Part shown: positions 25,232-34,445 of the stretch, one piece after another | How the letters are laid out: every line of letters starts with the position of its first letter | Position numbering within the stretch: position 1 is the first letter of the stretch | Origin: Candidatus Poribacteria bacterium | GTDB taxonomy: Bacteria > Poribacteria > WGA-4E > WGA-3G | Length of the DNA stretch: 64,000 nucleotides | Assembly: GCA_026702755.1 (NCBI GenBank) | Contig: JAPPBX010000081.1 | Span: 62,001-126,000, forward strand | Direction of reading: 5' to 3' | Made by a program: the position numbers and the translations under genes | The notes under the pieces: model-generated | What the model saw: the letters and a program-made list of their open reading frames with translations, nothing else | The model's database searches: none | What the model was told of the DNA's origin: nothing

Positions 25232-26566
25232 CTATGCCAAAAAAGTGATCCCCCCAGATGTCTCTCTCCCCTGCCAAACTGATCCTGTCGGATAGGTATG
25301 CTTCTCGACGAACTCCGGGTACATCTCAAGTCCCCAACCGGGTGTCGTTGGTGTGACATAGGCACCGTTGCGCACTTGAATCGGGTGTAGAAAAACTTCC
25401 TCTTGTAGGAAGTTGAGGTATTCAACCACCTGCGTCTCCGAGTGTGCAGCAACACAAATCTGATCCCATATTGCATAATGTTGAATCATGTTACATAATC
25501 CGATACCGCCACCGTGCGGACAGACAGGTATCCCATACTTCGCTGCCATTAAGATGACTCCTAACACATCGTTGACACCCCCAAGCCGCGTCGCGTCAAT
25601 CTGACAATATTGGATCGCACCACTTGTAATCAACTGCTTGAAGATGACCGGCGACGGTACCTGCTCCCCTGTGGCAACACCGATACCATGCTTCTCTAAG
25701 GCACGTGATATTTTTACGAAGCCGAGGACATCATCGCGGGCTGTCGGTTCCTCAATCCATGTCGGCTTGAACGCTGCCAATTCTTCCATATACGCGATGG
25801 CTTCATCAACACCCCAAACCTGGTTTGCATCCAGCATCAAACGTGCCTCTGAACCTATCGCCTCGCGTATGAAGGCGAGCCGTTTCTTGTCAAATTCCAA
25901 ATCCTGTCCGACCTTCATTTTGAAGCAGTCGAGTCCATCCGCTTTCACCTGATTCACGGTCTCAATGATCTGTTCGTCTGTCAGACCGAGCCATCCGGCG
26001 GTGGAATACGCCTTCGGTCCCTGTTGACGGAGCGTCTCTTCACGGGTTTCGCGGCTGTTCCAGTGTGTGTTAAGAATTGCCTCTGCTTCATCAGGTGTCA
26101 GCGCATCCCGCAGATACCGCCAATCGATGCACTGCACAATTTTCTCCGGTGGTAAATCGACGAGGAGTTTCCAGAGCGGTTTATCAACCAACTTTGCCCA
26201 AGCATCCCACATCGCATTGACAATACTGCCGATTGCCATCCGATTGACACCATCCGCAAGCCAGCGCAACTGGTGATGGTCTACGAGAAGTCTATGGAAC
26301 GCGCCCGGATCATTAACAAAAGTCTCCATATCCATCCCCACAACAAGTTGCGCGAGGTCTTTAACACCGTATGCGATCCAGTCATTTCCAGCCCCAGCGG
26401 TAAAAGCGACCGAAATGCCCTGATGTCCAGTATCTGTTTCCAATATTGTTAGCACGGCAGAATAGTTAGGTTTTTTATGAAACGGATCAGAACCGAGCAG
26501 TGTATCCGACGTAGGGACCCGTAAATCAACAACGTTAACCTTCTCGATTTTTCCCAAAGTTTTCAT
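25232..26566 (-). CDS. L-fuconate dehydratase (enolase superfamily)
   Basis: Mandelate-racemase-subgroup enolase of 444 aa, dehydrating L-fuconate to 2-keto-3-deoxy-L-fuconate. The N-terminus has the family phrase VDLRVPTSDTLLGSDPFHKKP. Catalytic KxK is K216-M-K218 in FKMKVG, the metal ligands are D246 (LDANQ), E272 (WIEEP) and E301 (TGEQ), and the general acid/base is H351 in CPHGGGIGLC. This residue spacing closely follows the Xanthomonas FucD enzyme as I remember it. It acts in cytoplasmic fucose catabolism, consistent with feeding on sulfated fucans. Convergent with the HpcH aldolase and divergent from the PduO gene by 44 bp. Confidence 0.88.
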   Translation of the reverse strand: MKTLGKIEKVNVVDLRVPTSDTLLGSDPFHKKPNYSAVLTILETDTGHQGISVAFTAGAGNDWIAYGVKDLAQLVVGMDMETFVNDPGAFHRLLVDHHQLRWLADGVNRMAIGSIVNAMWDAWAKLVDKPLWKLLVDLPPEKIVQCIDWRYLRDALTPDEAEAILNTHWNSRETREETLRQQGPKAYSTAGWLGLTDEQIIETVNQVKADGLDCFKMKVGQDLEFDKKRLAFIREAIGSEARLMLDANQVWGVDEAIAYMEELAAFKPTWIEEPTARDDVLGFVKISRALEKHGIGVATGEQVPSPVIFKQLITSGAIQYCQIDATRLGGVNDVLGVILMAAKYGIPVCPHGGGIGLCNMIQHYAIWDQICVAAHSETQVVEYLNFLQEEVFLHPIQVRNGAYVTPTTPGWGLEMYPEFVEKHTYPTGSVWQGRETSGGITFLA

Positions 26567-26610
26567 ACTTAACTTGACTCCTTTTTTCCCAAAGTATACA
26601 ATAGATAGAT

Positions 26611-27165
26611 ATGAAAATCTACACTAAATTTGGCGATTCTGGAGAGACCGCCCTCTTCGGGGGAATGCGACTTCGGAAAGATGCACCGCGCATTGAGGCG
26701 ATCGGTACTGTTGATGAACTGAACGCCTATATCGGTTATGCGCAAACACTGATTGATAATACTGATCTTTCTGAACTTATGACGCGGATCCAAAATCACC
26801 TCTTCTCGGTCGGGGCAGATTTGGCAACGCCAGCAACGCACGTGAAGGCTGCCCAGTTTCGTATATCGACAGATTTCACGACAGAGATGGAAACTGCAAT
26901 AGACACCCTTTCTGAAGAGCTTCCGCCGCTGACGAACTTTATTCTACCCGGTGGATGCACTGCTGGTGCTATTTTACATATTGCGCGGGTCGTCTGTCGC
27001 CGAAGCGAACGGTGTGTCGTCCGCCTCGCACGCGAAGAAGATGTTAATCCTGAGATAATCCGGAGTTTGAACAGGCTTTCGGATCTTCTGTTTGTTCTCG
27101 CTCGAGTAGTGAATTTCCGAGCGAACACTTCGGAACCGATTTGGGAGTCCCAATCAGACGCCTGA
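26611..27165 (+). CDS. Cob(I)alamin adenosyltransferase (PduO type)
   Basis: ATP:cob(I)alamin adenosyltransferase of 184 aa, making adenosylcobalamin. The N-terminal signature IYTKFGDSGETALFGG is the ATP-binding loop of the PduO family, VDELNAYIG follows, and the C-terminal catalytic helix contains ARVVCRRSERCVV with the conserved RxxxRRxER pattern and LNRLSDLLFVLAR. It is a single-domain trimeric enzyme by family knowledge. The gene starts 44 bp from the divergent L-fuconate dehydratase start; no functional link is required. Confidence 0.93.
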   Translation: MKIYTKFGDSGETALFGGMRLRKDAPRIEAIGTVDELNAYIGYAQTLIDNTDLSELMTRIQNHLFSVGADLATPATHVKAAQFRISTDFTTEMETAIDTLSEELPPLTNFILPGGCTAGAILHIARVVCRRSERCVVRLAREEDVNPEIIRSLNRLSDLLFVLARVVNFRANTSEPIWESQSDA

Positions 27166-27335
27166 AAAAGAGGTGGTATTAAGATGTTGTATTATGGCAG
27201 GGTTTTCAAATCACGCGAACTGAAAATCATAACTGGACTCTTAATAACCCAAGTTGCCATCTTTAGTAGTACAATCTGTTTCGCTTGAACATCTTGGCGA
27301 TTTCCCTCACTCGGAAACCATACACAAACTATAAT

Positions 27336-27364
27336 TTGATTTATGCCTCAAACTTGTGTATAAT
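27336..27364 (+). promoter_or_regulatory. Sigma-70 promoter upstream of the 902-aa secreted protein
   Basis: TTGATT (27336-27341), 17 bp, TATAAT (27359-27364). The leader to ATG 27647 would be about 275 nt and include the MITE-like insert. Confidence 0.65.
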
Positions 27365-27528
27365 TGATTATCTACACCATGACTATTTAGCTATAAATCT
27401 CTTATCGATAAATTTTCATGTTTATAAATTTTTGCTCAGTGACAACTTAGGTTTATTTAACTTTTTAGGATTCCTAAACGTAAGAACAACTTAATTCTTG
27501 AGGAGAACGCCTTAATTGAGATTTTTTC

Positions 27529-27620
27529 AGGACTTACGCACCGTCCTTGTTGGAGAGATTTGAAACCTCGTCCAGCGGCTTGCAGGCTGTGGGTTCTTAT
27601 TAGAAAATTGTGTAAGTTCT
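27529..27620. repeat. MITE-like element, second copy
   Basis: 92 bp bounded by AGGACTTACGCA (27529-27540) and TGTGTAAGTTCT (27609-27620), imperfect inverted repeats. They have the same end sequence as the element at 1212-1352. The interior holds TGAAACCTCGTCCAGC, related to the palindrome at 19454. It separates a good ribosome site from the start codon of the next gene. Confidence 0.5.
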
Positions 27621-27646
27621 ATTCTTTCTTAAGACACAATTAGACT

Positions 27647-30355
27647 ATGCATAATCAGAGTAAAATTAGTTTTTTGTTTTACACATTTATATTATTCCTA
27701 TGCTTCAATTCCTTTTTCTTACACAATACCGAGGCACAAACCGATAATGAACCACCCACGGCACCTGAATTCACCTACACCTATGAGAGCATTAAGGTGC
27801 CAGGTGTAGATTTTTTAGCGTTGACAGCGAGTAGCGACTTTGAGGATTACGCTGGCTACACGAAAAGTCCCGATGGCGACAAAATGATCGGCTTTACACT
27901 CATAGACGGCGTTTTTACAACGTATGACTTCCCCGGTTCACAGGACACTTACTTCTATGCGTTTGGCAATAATGGATTAGCTGCGGGACACTACAAAGAT
28001 AGTGATGGTCTCCATCACGGTGTTATCTTAGAAGATGGTGAATTGCGGCAATATGATTTTCCGGGTGCCGTTGAAACGGAGATATACGGTTACAGTGATT
28101 CGACGGGCGTATTGACGGGTAATTTTATAGATGCGTCTGGTGTGCGCCGTGGATTCTCGGGAGACCTAATAGTTGAGGTCCCTGAGGCAACGGCAACTTA
28201 TGCTGATTTTGTGAACGCAAGTGGTGCTATTACAGGAAGTTACATAGACGCTGAAGGCCTATATTATCCATACGTTCGCACCTCAAATGGCACATTTGTA
28301 TTTCATGACTATCTGGACTCATCAACGCTGGAATACTTTTTTGTGCACGGTATCACTGATACAAGAATTATCGTTGCGCGCGCTAAAGCGATAGGGGATA
28401 TTCCGCGCTCCTATGCCGGCACATCCCAGCAAGGATTATCTGAATTACAGTTTCCAAGCAGCGTTAGCACGGAGGGTTGGAATATCAATCAGGATGGTTC
28501 TGTCGTCGGGTACCACGATTTAGCAGATGGACGTAGACACGGGTTTATCGCCAGACCCACTGAGGAAACTGCTGCACAATTCAGAAATATAGCGTATCCT
28601 CCACCCCCTGAATTCACCTACACTTATGAGAGTATTGATGTTCCGAATGTAGATTTTTTAGCGTTGACAGCGAGTAGCGACTTTGAGGATTACGCTGGCT
28701 ACACGAAAAGTCCCGATGGCGACAAAATGGTTGGCTTTACACTCATAAATGGCATTTTTACGACATACGATTTCCCCGGTTCACAGAACACTTATTTCTA
28801 TGCACTCGGTAATAATGGGTTAGCTGCGGGACACTACGAGGATAGCAATGGTCTGTATCATGGTGTCATCTTAGAAGATGGTAAGTTGCGGCAATACGAT
28901 TTCCCGGGTGCCGTTGAAACCGAGATGTACGGTTACAGTGATTCGACAGGGGCATTGACAGGTAATTTTATAGATGCGTCTGGTGTTCGCCGTGGATTCT
29001 CGGGAGACCTAATAGTTGAGGTCCCTGAGGCAACGGCAACTTATGCTGATTTTGTGAATGCGGCAGGTTCTATCATAGGCAGCTACGTAGATGCTGACGG
29101 TCTATATCATGCATACGCGCGGACCTCGAGTGGCAGGTTTATAATCCTGGACTATCTGGAACCATCCAGCCTGGAATACTTTTTTCTGCACGGTATTAAC
29201 GATGCAGAGGGAAGGGGGGTGTTTGTGGTTGCCCGAGCCAAAGCGGCGGGGGACCTCCCGCGCTCCTATGTCGGCTCATACCTATATGGACTACATGAAT
29301 TGCAGTTTCCAGGCAGCGTTAGCACAGAAGGCTGGAATATCAATCAGGATAGTTCTGTCGTGGGACACTATGACTCGCCAGATGGGCGTAGACACGGGTT
29401 TATCGCTAAACTCACCACCAAGGAAGCGCGCGACCGTTTTGGTAACTTCTACACCGTCACACTGTCGAAAGGTCTAAATATGCTTTCTGTGCCATTGGCA
29501 CCCCCAAAACCTATGACCGCTAAGGCACTTGTCGCCATGACAGGGGCGACAACTATCATCACGCTTAATACAGCAACACAGGGGTTCGTCGCTTGGACAC
29601 CAAGTGCACCCAATGATGGTTTCCCAATTGAAGGGGGAAAAGGCTATATCGTCAATGTCCCAGAAGTTCGCAACTTTGCTTTCGTCGGCGCACCGTGGAC
29701 AGATCCAACTGAAGCATCTGCCGCAGCTCCATCTGCCATATCCACGGCGACACCCAATGAAGCATGGGCGTTCGTTGTCAGTGGGCACTTGAAAGGTAAA
29801 ACTGCATTTGATGGCTACCAAGTCATCGTCCGTAACCTCAGAACAAACAGCACTATAACCACCTCCGTGCAAGGGGATTACTTCGCTGCTGCGACTGCTG
29901 ACTTAGAACGGCGGAGCGTCGTCCGAGTTGGAGATGTGGTTGAGTTGCGCGTCATCGGTCCGGGTGGAAACGTTGAATTACAACCCCTCAGCTTTAAAGT
30001 GTCACCTGAGCACTTAGCAAACGCTGTTTTGTCAGTCAATCTTGATGGTATTGGTCAACCGACACAGAATCTCTTGCTGCAGAACTATCCAAATCCGTTT
30101 AACCCGGAGACATGGATTCCATATCAACTCTCGGAAGACAGTCTGGTATCGGTCTCCATTTACGATACAACCGGTAAGTTGATTCGCACACTCTCGCTCG
30201 GTTTTCGATCCGCTGGCTTCTATAACAGTCAAGGGCGTGCTGCGTATTGGGATGGACGTAATGCGCTTGGGGAACGCGTTGCGAGTAGTATCTATTTTTA
30301 CCAATTAACGACACCCTCTTTTCAGCAGACACGACGACTCGTCATTGTAAAGTAG
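27647..30355 (+). CDS. Secreted protein with duplicated 281-aa domain and FlgD/T9SS-like tail
   Basis: A 902-aa exported protein. The signal peptide covers about residues 1-30 (hydrophobic core FLFYTFILFLCFNSFF, ending TEA). Residues 41-321 and 322-about 600 are tandem copies of one domain, each starting EFTYTYESI and containing ASSDFEDYAGYTKSPDG and RRGFSGDLIVEVPEATATYA. The repeats GFTLIDGVFTTYDFPGS and HGVILEDG suggest a beta-propeller-like array. Then come a linker, LSKGLNMLSVPLAPP, and a C-terminal FlgD-Ig/sorting-type domain with NYPNPFNPETWIPYQL, YDTTGKLIRTL, AYWDGRN and final ARRLVIVK-like strands. The tail resembles those of many Poribacteria surface proteins and T9SS cargo. No ribosome site immediately precedes the ATG. 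Confidence 0.85.
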   Translation: MHNQSKISFLFYTFILFLCFNSFFLHNTEAQTDNEPPTAPEFTYTYESIKVPGVDFLALTASSDFEDYAGYTKSPDGDKMIGFTLIDGVFTTYDFPGSQDTYFYAFGNNGLAAGHYKDSDGLHHGVILEDGELRQYDFPGAVETEIYGYSDSTGVLTGNFIDASGVRRGFSGDLIVEVPEATATYADFVNASGAITGSYIDAEGLYYPYVRTSNGTFVFHDYLDSSTLEYFFVHGITDTRIIVARAKAIGDIPRSYAGTSQQGLSELQFPSSVSTEGWNINQDGSVVGYHDLADGRRHGFIARPTEETAAQFRNIAYPPPPEFTYTYESIDVPNVDFLALTASSDFEDYAGYTKSPDGDKMVGFTLINGIFTTYDFPGSQNTYFYALGNNGLAAGHYEDSNGLYHGVILEDGKLRQYDFPGAVETEMYGYSDSTGALTGNFIDASGVRRGFSGDLIVEVPEATATYADFVNAAGSIIGSYVDADGLYHAYARTSSGRFIILDYLEPSSLEYFFLHGINDAEGRGVFVVARAKAAGDLPRSYVGSYLYGLHELQFPGSVSTEGWNINQDSSVVGHYDSPDGRRHGFIAKLTTKEARDRFGNFYTVTLSKGLNMLSVPLAPPKPMTAKALVAMTGATTIITLNTATQGFVAWTPSAPNDGFPIEGGKGYIVNVPEVRNFAFVGAPWTDPTEASAAAPSAISTATPNEAWAFVVSGHLKGKTAFDGYQVIVRNLRTNSTITTSVQGDYFAAATADLERRSVVRVGDVVELRVIGPGGNVELQPLSFKVSPEHLANAVLSVNLDGIGQPTQNLLLQNYPNPFNPETWIPYQLSEDSLVSVSIYDTTGKLIRTLSLGFRSAGFYNSQGRAAYWDGRNALGERVASSIYFYQLTTPSFQQTRRLVIVK
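27767..28609 (+). repeat. Internal tandem duplication, copy A
   Basis: 843 bp encoding residues 41-321 of the secreted protein. Long stretches match copy B almost base for base, for example the coding segment for SGDLIVEVPEATATYADFVN, indicating recent duplication or gene conversion. Confidence 0.9.
28610..29440 (+). repeat. Internal tandem duplication, copy B
   Basis: Second copy, residues 322 to about 598. It carries a small in-frame insertion (about four residues, AEGRGVFVV against RIIV) and conservative changes concentrated at the edges; the end coordinate is approximate. Confidence 0.88.
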
Positions 30356-30487
30356 GGTCCCATCCGTATAGAACTTGCAAATGTCGCAGTTATATAGGAT
30401 GGTGTGTTAGATTTGAGAGGATGATGTATTAGTTTTGAAAAATTCTTACACTTTATGTGTTATATTTTTTGCGAAGGAGAATGAATT

Positions 30488-31258
30488 ATGAATTTAAAAT
30501 TTGCAAACCTCTTTTTGATAGTTCTCATCGCGCTCGTTGCACTGGCAGGTTGTGATAGAGGACAAAGGGTGATGATGGATAGCATGCCCTCAGCGGATAC
30601 TACCATGGGTGATGCTATGACTGATATCGAAGCGATCCCAGTGAAGTTTGTTTTGTTAATTGATTATCCGGAGGGTGGGAAAGACGCTTATATTGCATGG
30701 GTTACATCCGTTGTACCAGCCCTGCAAGCCCCCGAAGAGGTCGTTCGGATAAGATCTTACGACAACGAGGACCCGGAAATGAGTCCTAACCGGCTCGTCG
30801 AATGGGAATTCAACAGTTTCCTCGATATGGCGACCTATCTGAATCGTCCAGAGATCGCTGCCATACTCGGAGATATTCCGAACCATACAAGCGTAACAAC
30901 CGCGCACACGTTTATCCAACGTTCCGACTACTCAAAAGGCGAGGGAGGCAACTGGCAAATTAAAGGTATCCTTCTGATTGATTATCCACTTGGTGGGAAA
31001 CAGGCGTACTTGGAATGGGTTGCGTCCGTTTCTCAAGCACTCGTCGCTCCGCCTCAGTTGAAAGCGACGGCCTCTTACGACAACTATTATGGTGAATCTC
31101 CGCACCGGCTCGTCGAGTTGGAATTTGCGAGTCGAGAGGACATCGAGACTTATGAACAATTAGAAACTATAATGGCGATTGAGGCTGAACTTGACAACCA
31201 AGCGGGTAGCTGGGTGCTGCATACATTTGAGTTACGCTCAGATTACATCAATGAATGA
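30488..31258 (+). CDS. Lipoprotein with two tandem ferredoxin-like domains
   Basis: A 256-aa lipoprotein: hydrophobic signal followed by lipobox LAGC (Cys22). Two repeats follow, each with the pattern LLIDYPxGGKxAYxxWVxSVxxAL...P..L...SYDN......PxRLVExEF......YxxxxxIxAI...HTFxxRSDY (about 56-145 and 157-252). The units look like dimeric alpha/beta-barrel (ferredoxin-like, NIPSNAP/EthD-type) modules fused head to tail. No catalytic residues can be named. AAGGAGA precedes the ATG and a canonical terminator follows. A periplasmic binding or heme/small-molecule role is conceivable; function unknown. Confidence 0.75.
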   Translation: MNLKFANLFLIVLIALVALAGCDRGQRVMMDSMPSADTTMGDAMTDIEAIPVKFVLLIDYPEGGKDAYIAWVTSVVPALQAPEEVVRIRSYDNEDPEMSPNRLVEWEFNSFLDMATYLNRPEIAAILGDIPNHTSVTTAHTFIQRSDYSKGEGGNWQIKGILLIDYPLGGKQAYLEWVASVSQALVAPPQLKATASYDNYYGESPHRLVELEFASREDIETYEQLETIMAIEAELDNQAGSWVLHTFELRSDYINE

Positions 31259-31283
31259 TATCTCACAGTCCACTTGTTTTTTG

Positions 31284-31316
31284 GAGGCGCGCTTTCCCAG
31301 CGCGCCTCTCTTTTTT
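31284..31316 (+). terminator. Canonical rho-independent terminator
   Basis: Stem GAGGCGCGCT (31284-31293) / AGCGCGCCTC (31299-31308) with a 5-nt loop TTCCC, followed by TCTTTTTTAT. It lies between the lipoprotein gene and the convergent aldo/keto reductase gene, and an A-rich run upstream (read as T on the other strand) may let it work both ways. Confidence 0.85.
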
Positions 31317-31319
31317 ATC

Positions 31320-32306
31320 TCACCGTGCAGGTCCTGGCCCGCTATATTCCCTACCGAACGCCAAACTATGGGGTTCCTCAAAGGGTCGAAACGGCACCAT
31401 ATCCGCGATATCCTGAAGCCGTTCTAACACTTCCGAGGGCAATGGACCGGCTTCAACCGCACGGACATTCTGTTCGACTTCCTCTACAGACCGGGCACCC
31501 ACCAGCACCGTAGAAATATCAGGATTGGATATAGCCATACGGATACCCGCCTCTGGAAGCGAGAGTTCGATTTCATCCAAAAACTTATAAAGCACTTTGA
31601 ACTGTTCCTGACGCGGACGGCTAAGCCACCATGCCCCCGTCTCTACTTCAGCGTGGCGGCGTGACAATGCACCCTGTTGTAACGGCGCACCGATGACAAT
31701 TCCCATATTCCGTCGCTTCGCTTCTGGAAAGATTGAGATCGCCGCTTCGCGCCAGAGTAGGCTATAATTCTGTGCTGCCAGCACCACATCGTAGACCCCT
31801 GTTGCCATAATTGCGGGGAGTTGATGTGCGGTTGTGCCACCTAACCCTGTGAAACGGACAATCCCTTCCGCTTTGAGTTCCGCCAACAACTCACAGATCG
31901 GTCCATCAAATGTCTCGTGGCTTGTCCACCAATCGTATTGTCCCGGACGATCAGGTTCATGCACCATCAGGATGTCAATAGTATCTCTTTTCAGCAAACG
32001 CAGGCTCTCTTCAACCGATTGCCGTAGGAGTTGTTTATCCTTCGGATCGAAAGGTTGTGGTCTACCACCAATCTTCGTGGAGAGGTAATGCGGCTGCAAC
32101 ACACCCTCTAAAGCTTCCCCAACGACTTCTTCACTGTTGCCGTAACTCGGTGCGGTATCAACATAATTGACACCGAGTTCCAAAGCGCGTCGGATAGCGT
32201 TATGTCCGTCAGCGCGGTTCCTACCGCCAGCCGTTGAGACAAAGAGTCCGCCCATTCCTAAGACACTCACTTCAAGCCCAGTCCGCCCAAGAATGCGTTT
32301 TTCCAT
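31320..32306 (-). CDS. Aldo/keto reductase
   Basis: NADPH-dependent oxidoreductase of the AKR superfamily, 328 aa. ATG 32306 is chosen because the conserved opening MEKRILGRTGLEVSVLGMGG starts there, with AGGGATAACC before it; the longer frame adds 28 unlike residues. The catalytic tetrad is D50, Y55 (VDTAPSYGNSE), K78 (LSTKIGG) and His in ILMVHEPDR. LLAELKAEGIVRFTGLGG and the C-terminal STVLVGARSVEEVEQN (cofactor site) are typical. It resembles the D-threo-aldose 1-dehydrogenase/L-fucose dehydrogenase subgroup, which would fit fucose metabolism, but that substrate is a guess. Confidence 0.9.
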   Translation of the reverse strand: MEKRILGRTGLEVSVLGMGGLFVSTAGGRNRADGHNAIRRALELGVNYVDTAPSYGNSEEVVGEALEGVLQPHYLSTKIGGRPQPFDPKDKQLLRQSVEESLRLLKRDTIDILMVHEPDRPGQYDWWTSHETFDGPICELLAELKAEGIVRFTGLGGTTAHQLPAIMATGVYDVVLAAQNYSLLWREAAISIFPEAKRRNMGIVIGAPLQQGALSRRHAEVETGAWWLSRPRQEQFKVLYKFLDEIELSLPEAGIRMAISNPDISTVLVGARSVEEVEQNVRAVEAGPLPSEVLERLQDIADMVPFRPFEEPHSLAFGREYSGPGPAR

Positions 32307-32417
32307 GGTTATCCCTTTTGTTGATTTAGCAGAATTGGTACGTACAATGGAATAGAGTTTACAATAGATTCCACGGAAGGTCAATACCAAAATCTGTTTT
32401 TATTCCAACAAGGGGTT

Positions 32418-34445
32418 TCACTCCATAGCTCCGGCAACCGCGACAAGGTCAAGAATATTGACTATACCATCACCGTTAACATCCGCTACATTTTCTCTCT
32501 CAACATGTCCAAGGTGGTCAGCAACGAACCTTAAATCGTCAATATTGACAACACTATCGCCGTTGACATCTTCAGGCACTGCAGACTGAGTTTGCCACAA
32601 AAGGATCGTGCCATCTCCACCACCGCTGGCGAACGTGCGCCCATCTGGAGAATACACAACCGAATTGACCTCATACTTATTATGCCCTCTGAAAATGGTG
32701 TGGTTTCGACCTGTGTGTGCGTTCCACAACCGAACCGTCCCATCGTAACTTCCGCTGGCAAGTGTTTCTCCATCCAGCGAAAACGCAACCGAAGTTACAC
32801 CTTCTGTATGTCCATTAAGAATTCTTCTGGGCATACCAGTTTCTGTATCCCATAATCGAATGGTATCATCCCAACTCCCACTGGCGAGCGTGCGGCCATT
32901 TGGAGAATACGATAAGGTACTAACAAGTTCTTTATGTCCACTGATAGTTGTTTTGAGTTCGGCAGTAGAGACATCCCACAACAAAATAGTACCTTCGCCA
33001 CCTGCGCTGGCGAGTGTCCCTCCATCGGGTGAAAAAACCAGGCTATTAAAACTATCGCGATGTGCATCAAAGATAGCACGATTTTGGAGAAATTCGCGAT
33101 CATGAATCGTGGACGCATCCCACAACCGAATCGCGCCACCGAATCTTGCACTGGTGAACGTCTCCCCGTCTGGCGAAAACGCTATAGCACCATACCAATT
33201 TTGATACCTTGCATGGAGTTCTCCGGTGTGTGTACCCCATATCAACACCTCTTCCGAACTGCCGCTAACAAGCAGCTGCTCATTCGGTGAGAATGCAAGA
33301 CTCCAGACCCAAAACGCATCGGCTTCAAACTTGGCTTGGGGCTGTCGGGTATCCATATCCCACAATTGAATTGTGTGCGGTGAACTTCCACTCGCGAGGG
33401 TTCTCCCATCTGGTGAAAATGCAACGACACCAACCGACCCCAAGTGTCCTTGGAATGTCGTCCGATTCTCGCCTGTTTCTACATTCCATACCCGAACCGT
33501 GCCATTTCTGCTTCCACTGATCAACGTTTTCCCATCCGGTGAGAATGCTATCGCGTCAACAAGCCATGTATGCCCTGTAAAAGTCATGAGAACTTCGCCC
33601 GTTTGCGCGTTCCACAATTCAATTAAGTAATCCGGCCAACCACTGCTACTGACAAGCATTCCCCCGTCCGGCGAAAACGTAATAGCATCCACCGATTCCG
33701 CAGTTGTGAAGGTCCGTAGGAATTGACCTGTATCTGTTTCCCATAGTTCAATCTTCCCAATGCTCCTATGTGCCATAGCAAGCATTTTTCCATCTGGTGA
33801 GAGCACAACGTCTGCATATTTGTTGAGTTTCACATCAAAAGATTTATGTTGTCCTGTCAGCACGTCCCACACTCGCATCGTTCCATCCGAACTCGCGCTG
33901 ACTAATCTGCTCCCATCTTGAACAAACGTAATAGCCTTCACTGAATCAGTATGCCCCTCAAGGACCATCTGCTGTGCACCCGTTTCCGCGTCCCACAACA
34001 GGATTTCGTTAGCATTTGCGATGGCAAGCGTTTTGCCATCCGGTGAGAACACGAGCGCATTAACATTATTTACATATCCCGTTAGGGTAACGCGGAGTTG
34101 TCCGGTGTAAACATCCCACAACTGAACCGGATCGTCCCAACTTGCACTTGCAAGCGTTTTGCTATCCGGCGAAAACGCTACTGCCGAGGCTTCCCACGTA
34201 TGTCCAATAAGTAAGGCTGTCTCTTTATAGGTACGCGCATCGTAGAGCCAAATTCCGATAGTACTCACCACTGCAAAATGAGTGCCATCCGGTGAATACG
34301 TGATGTCTATTATGCTACCTCTACCGAGTCTCGCGATCGCGCCATCAGGCAAGTTCCATTGCGAAGAATCCTGTGCGAAACCACTCGGCAAAAAGAAGGG
34401 TGCAATCAGTAACAACACAAAAATAAAAAACGCCCTCTTATTCAT
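32418..34445 (-). CDS. Exported WD40-repeat protein with C-terminal dockerin
   Basis: A 675-aa protein. Signal peptide about residues 1-24 (FIFVLLLIAPFFLPSGFA). About twelve to thirteen WD40 repeats follow with the consensus GH...V.(A/S)(I/V)xFSPDGxTLASGSxDGTxRLWD, enough for two propellers. The last 55 residues are a type I dockerin: paired calcium loops DVNGDSVVNIDDLRFVAD and DVNGDGIVNILDLVAVAG. AAAGGAGGTG gives a very strong ribosome site. WD40 proteins provide binding platforms; with a dockerin the protein could dock to a cohesin-bearing surface complex. No cohesin is seen in this window. Divergent from the second PhyH gene. Confidence 0.9.
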   Translation of the reverse strand: MNKRAFFIFVLLLIAPFFLPSGFAQDSSQWNLPDGAIARLGRGSIIDITYSPDGTHFAVVSTIGIWLYDARTYKETALLIGHTWEASAVAFSPDSKTLASASWDDPVQLWDVYTGQLRVTLTGYVNNVNALVFSPDGKTLAIANANEILLWDAETGAQQMVLEGHTDSVKAITFVQDGSRLVSASSDGTMRVWDVLTGQHKSFDVKLNKYADVVLSPDGKMLAMAHRSIGKIELWETDTGQFLRTFTTAESVDAITFSPDGGMLVSSSGWPDYLIELWNAQTGEVLMTFTGHTWLVDAIAFSPDGKTLISGSRNGTVRVWNVETGENRTTFQGHLGSVGVVAFSPDGRTLASGSSPHTIQLWDMDTRQPQAKFEADAFWVWSLAFSPNEQLLVSGSSEEVLIWGTHTGELHARYQNWYGAIAFSPDGETFTSARFGGAIRLWDASTIHDREFLQNRAIFDAHRDSFNSLVFSPDGGTLASAGGEGTILLWDVSTAELKTTISGHKELVSTLSYSPNGRTLASGSWDDTIRLWDTETGMPRRILNGHTEGVTSVAFSLDGETLASGSYDGTVRLWNAHTGRNHTIFRGHNKYEVNSVVYSPDGRTFASGGGDGTILLWQTQSAVPEDVNGDSVVNIDDLRFVADHLGHVERENVADVNGDGIVNILDLVAVAGAME

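Larger units (their letters stand above)
27166..27646. other. Long intergenic region before duplicated secreted protein
   Basis: 481 bp without a convincing gene. It contains a sigma-70 promoter (27336-27364), an orphan ribosome site GAGGAGA (27498-27504) and a MITE-like insert (27529-27620). A 69-codon open frame at 27285-27494 is AT-rich low-complexity sequence overlapping the promoter and is not accepted. Confidence 0.6.

Noticed and set aside
27285-27494. 69-aa frame rich in Asn, Leu and Tyr
   Set aside because: Covers the promoter at 27336-27364 in AT-rich DNA and has no ribosome site.
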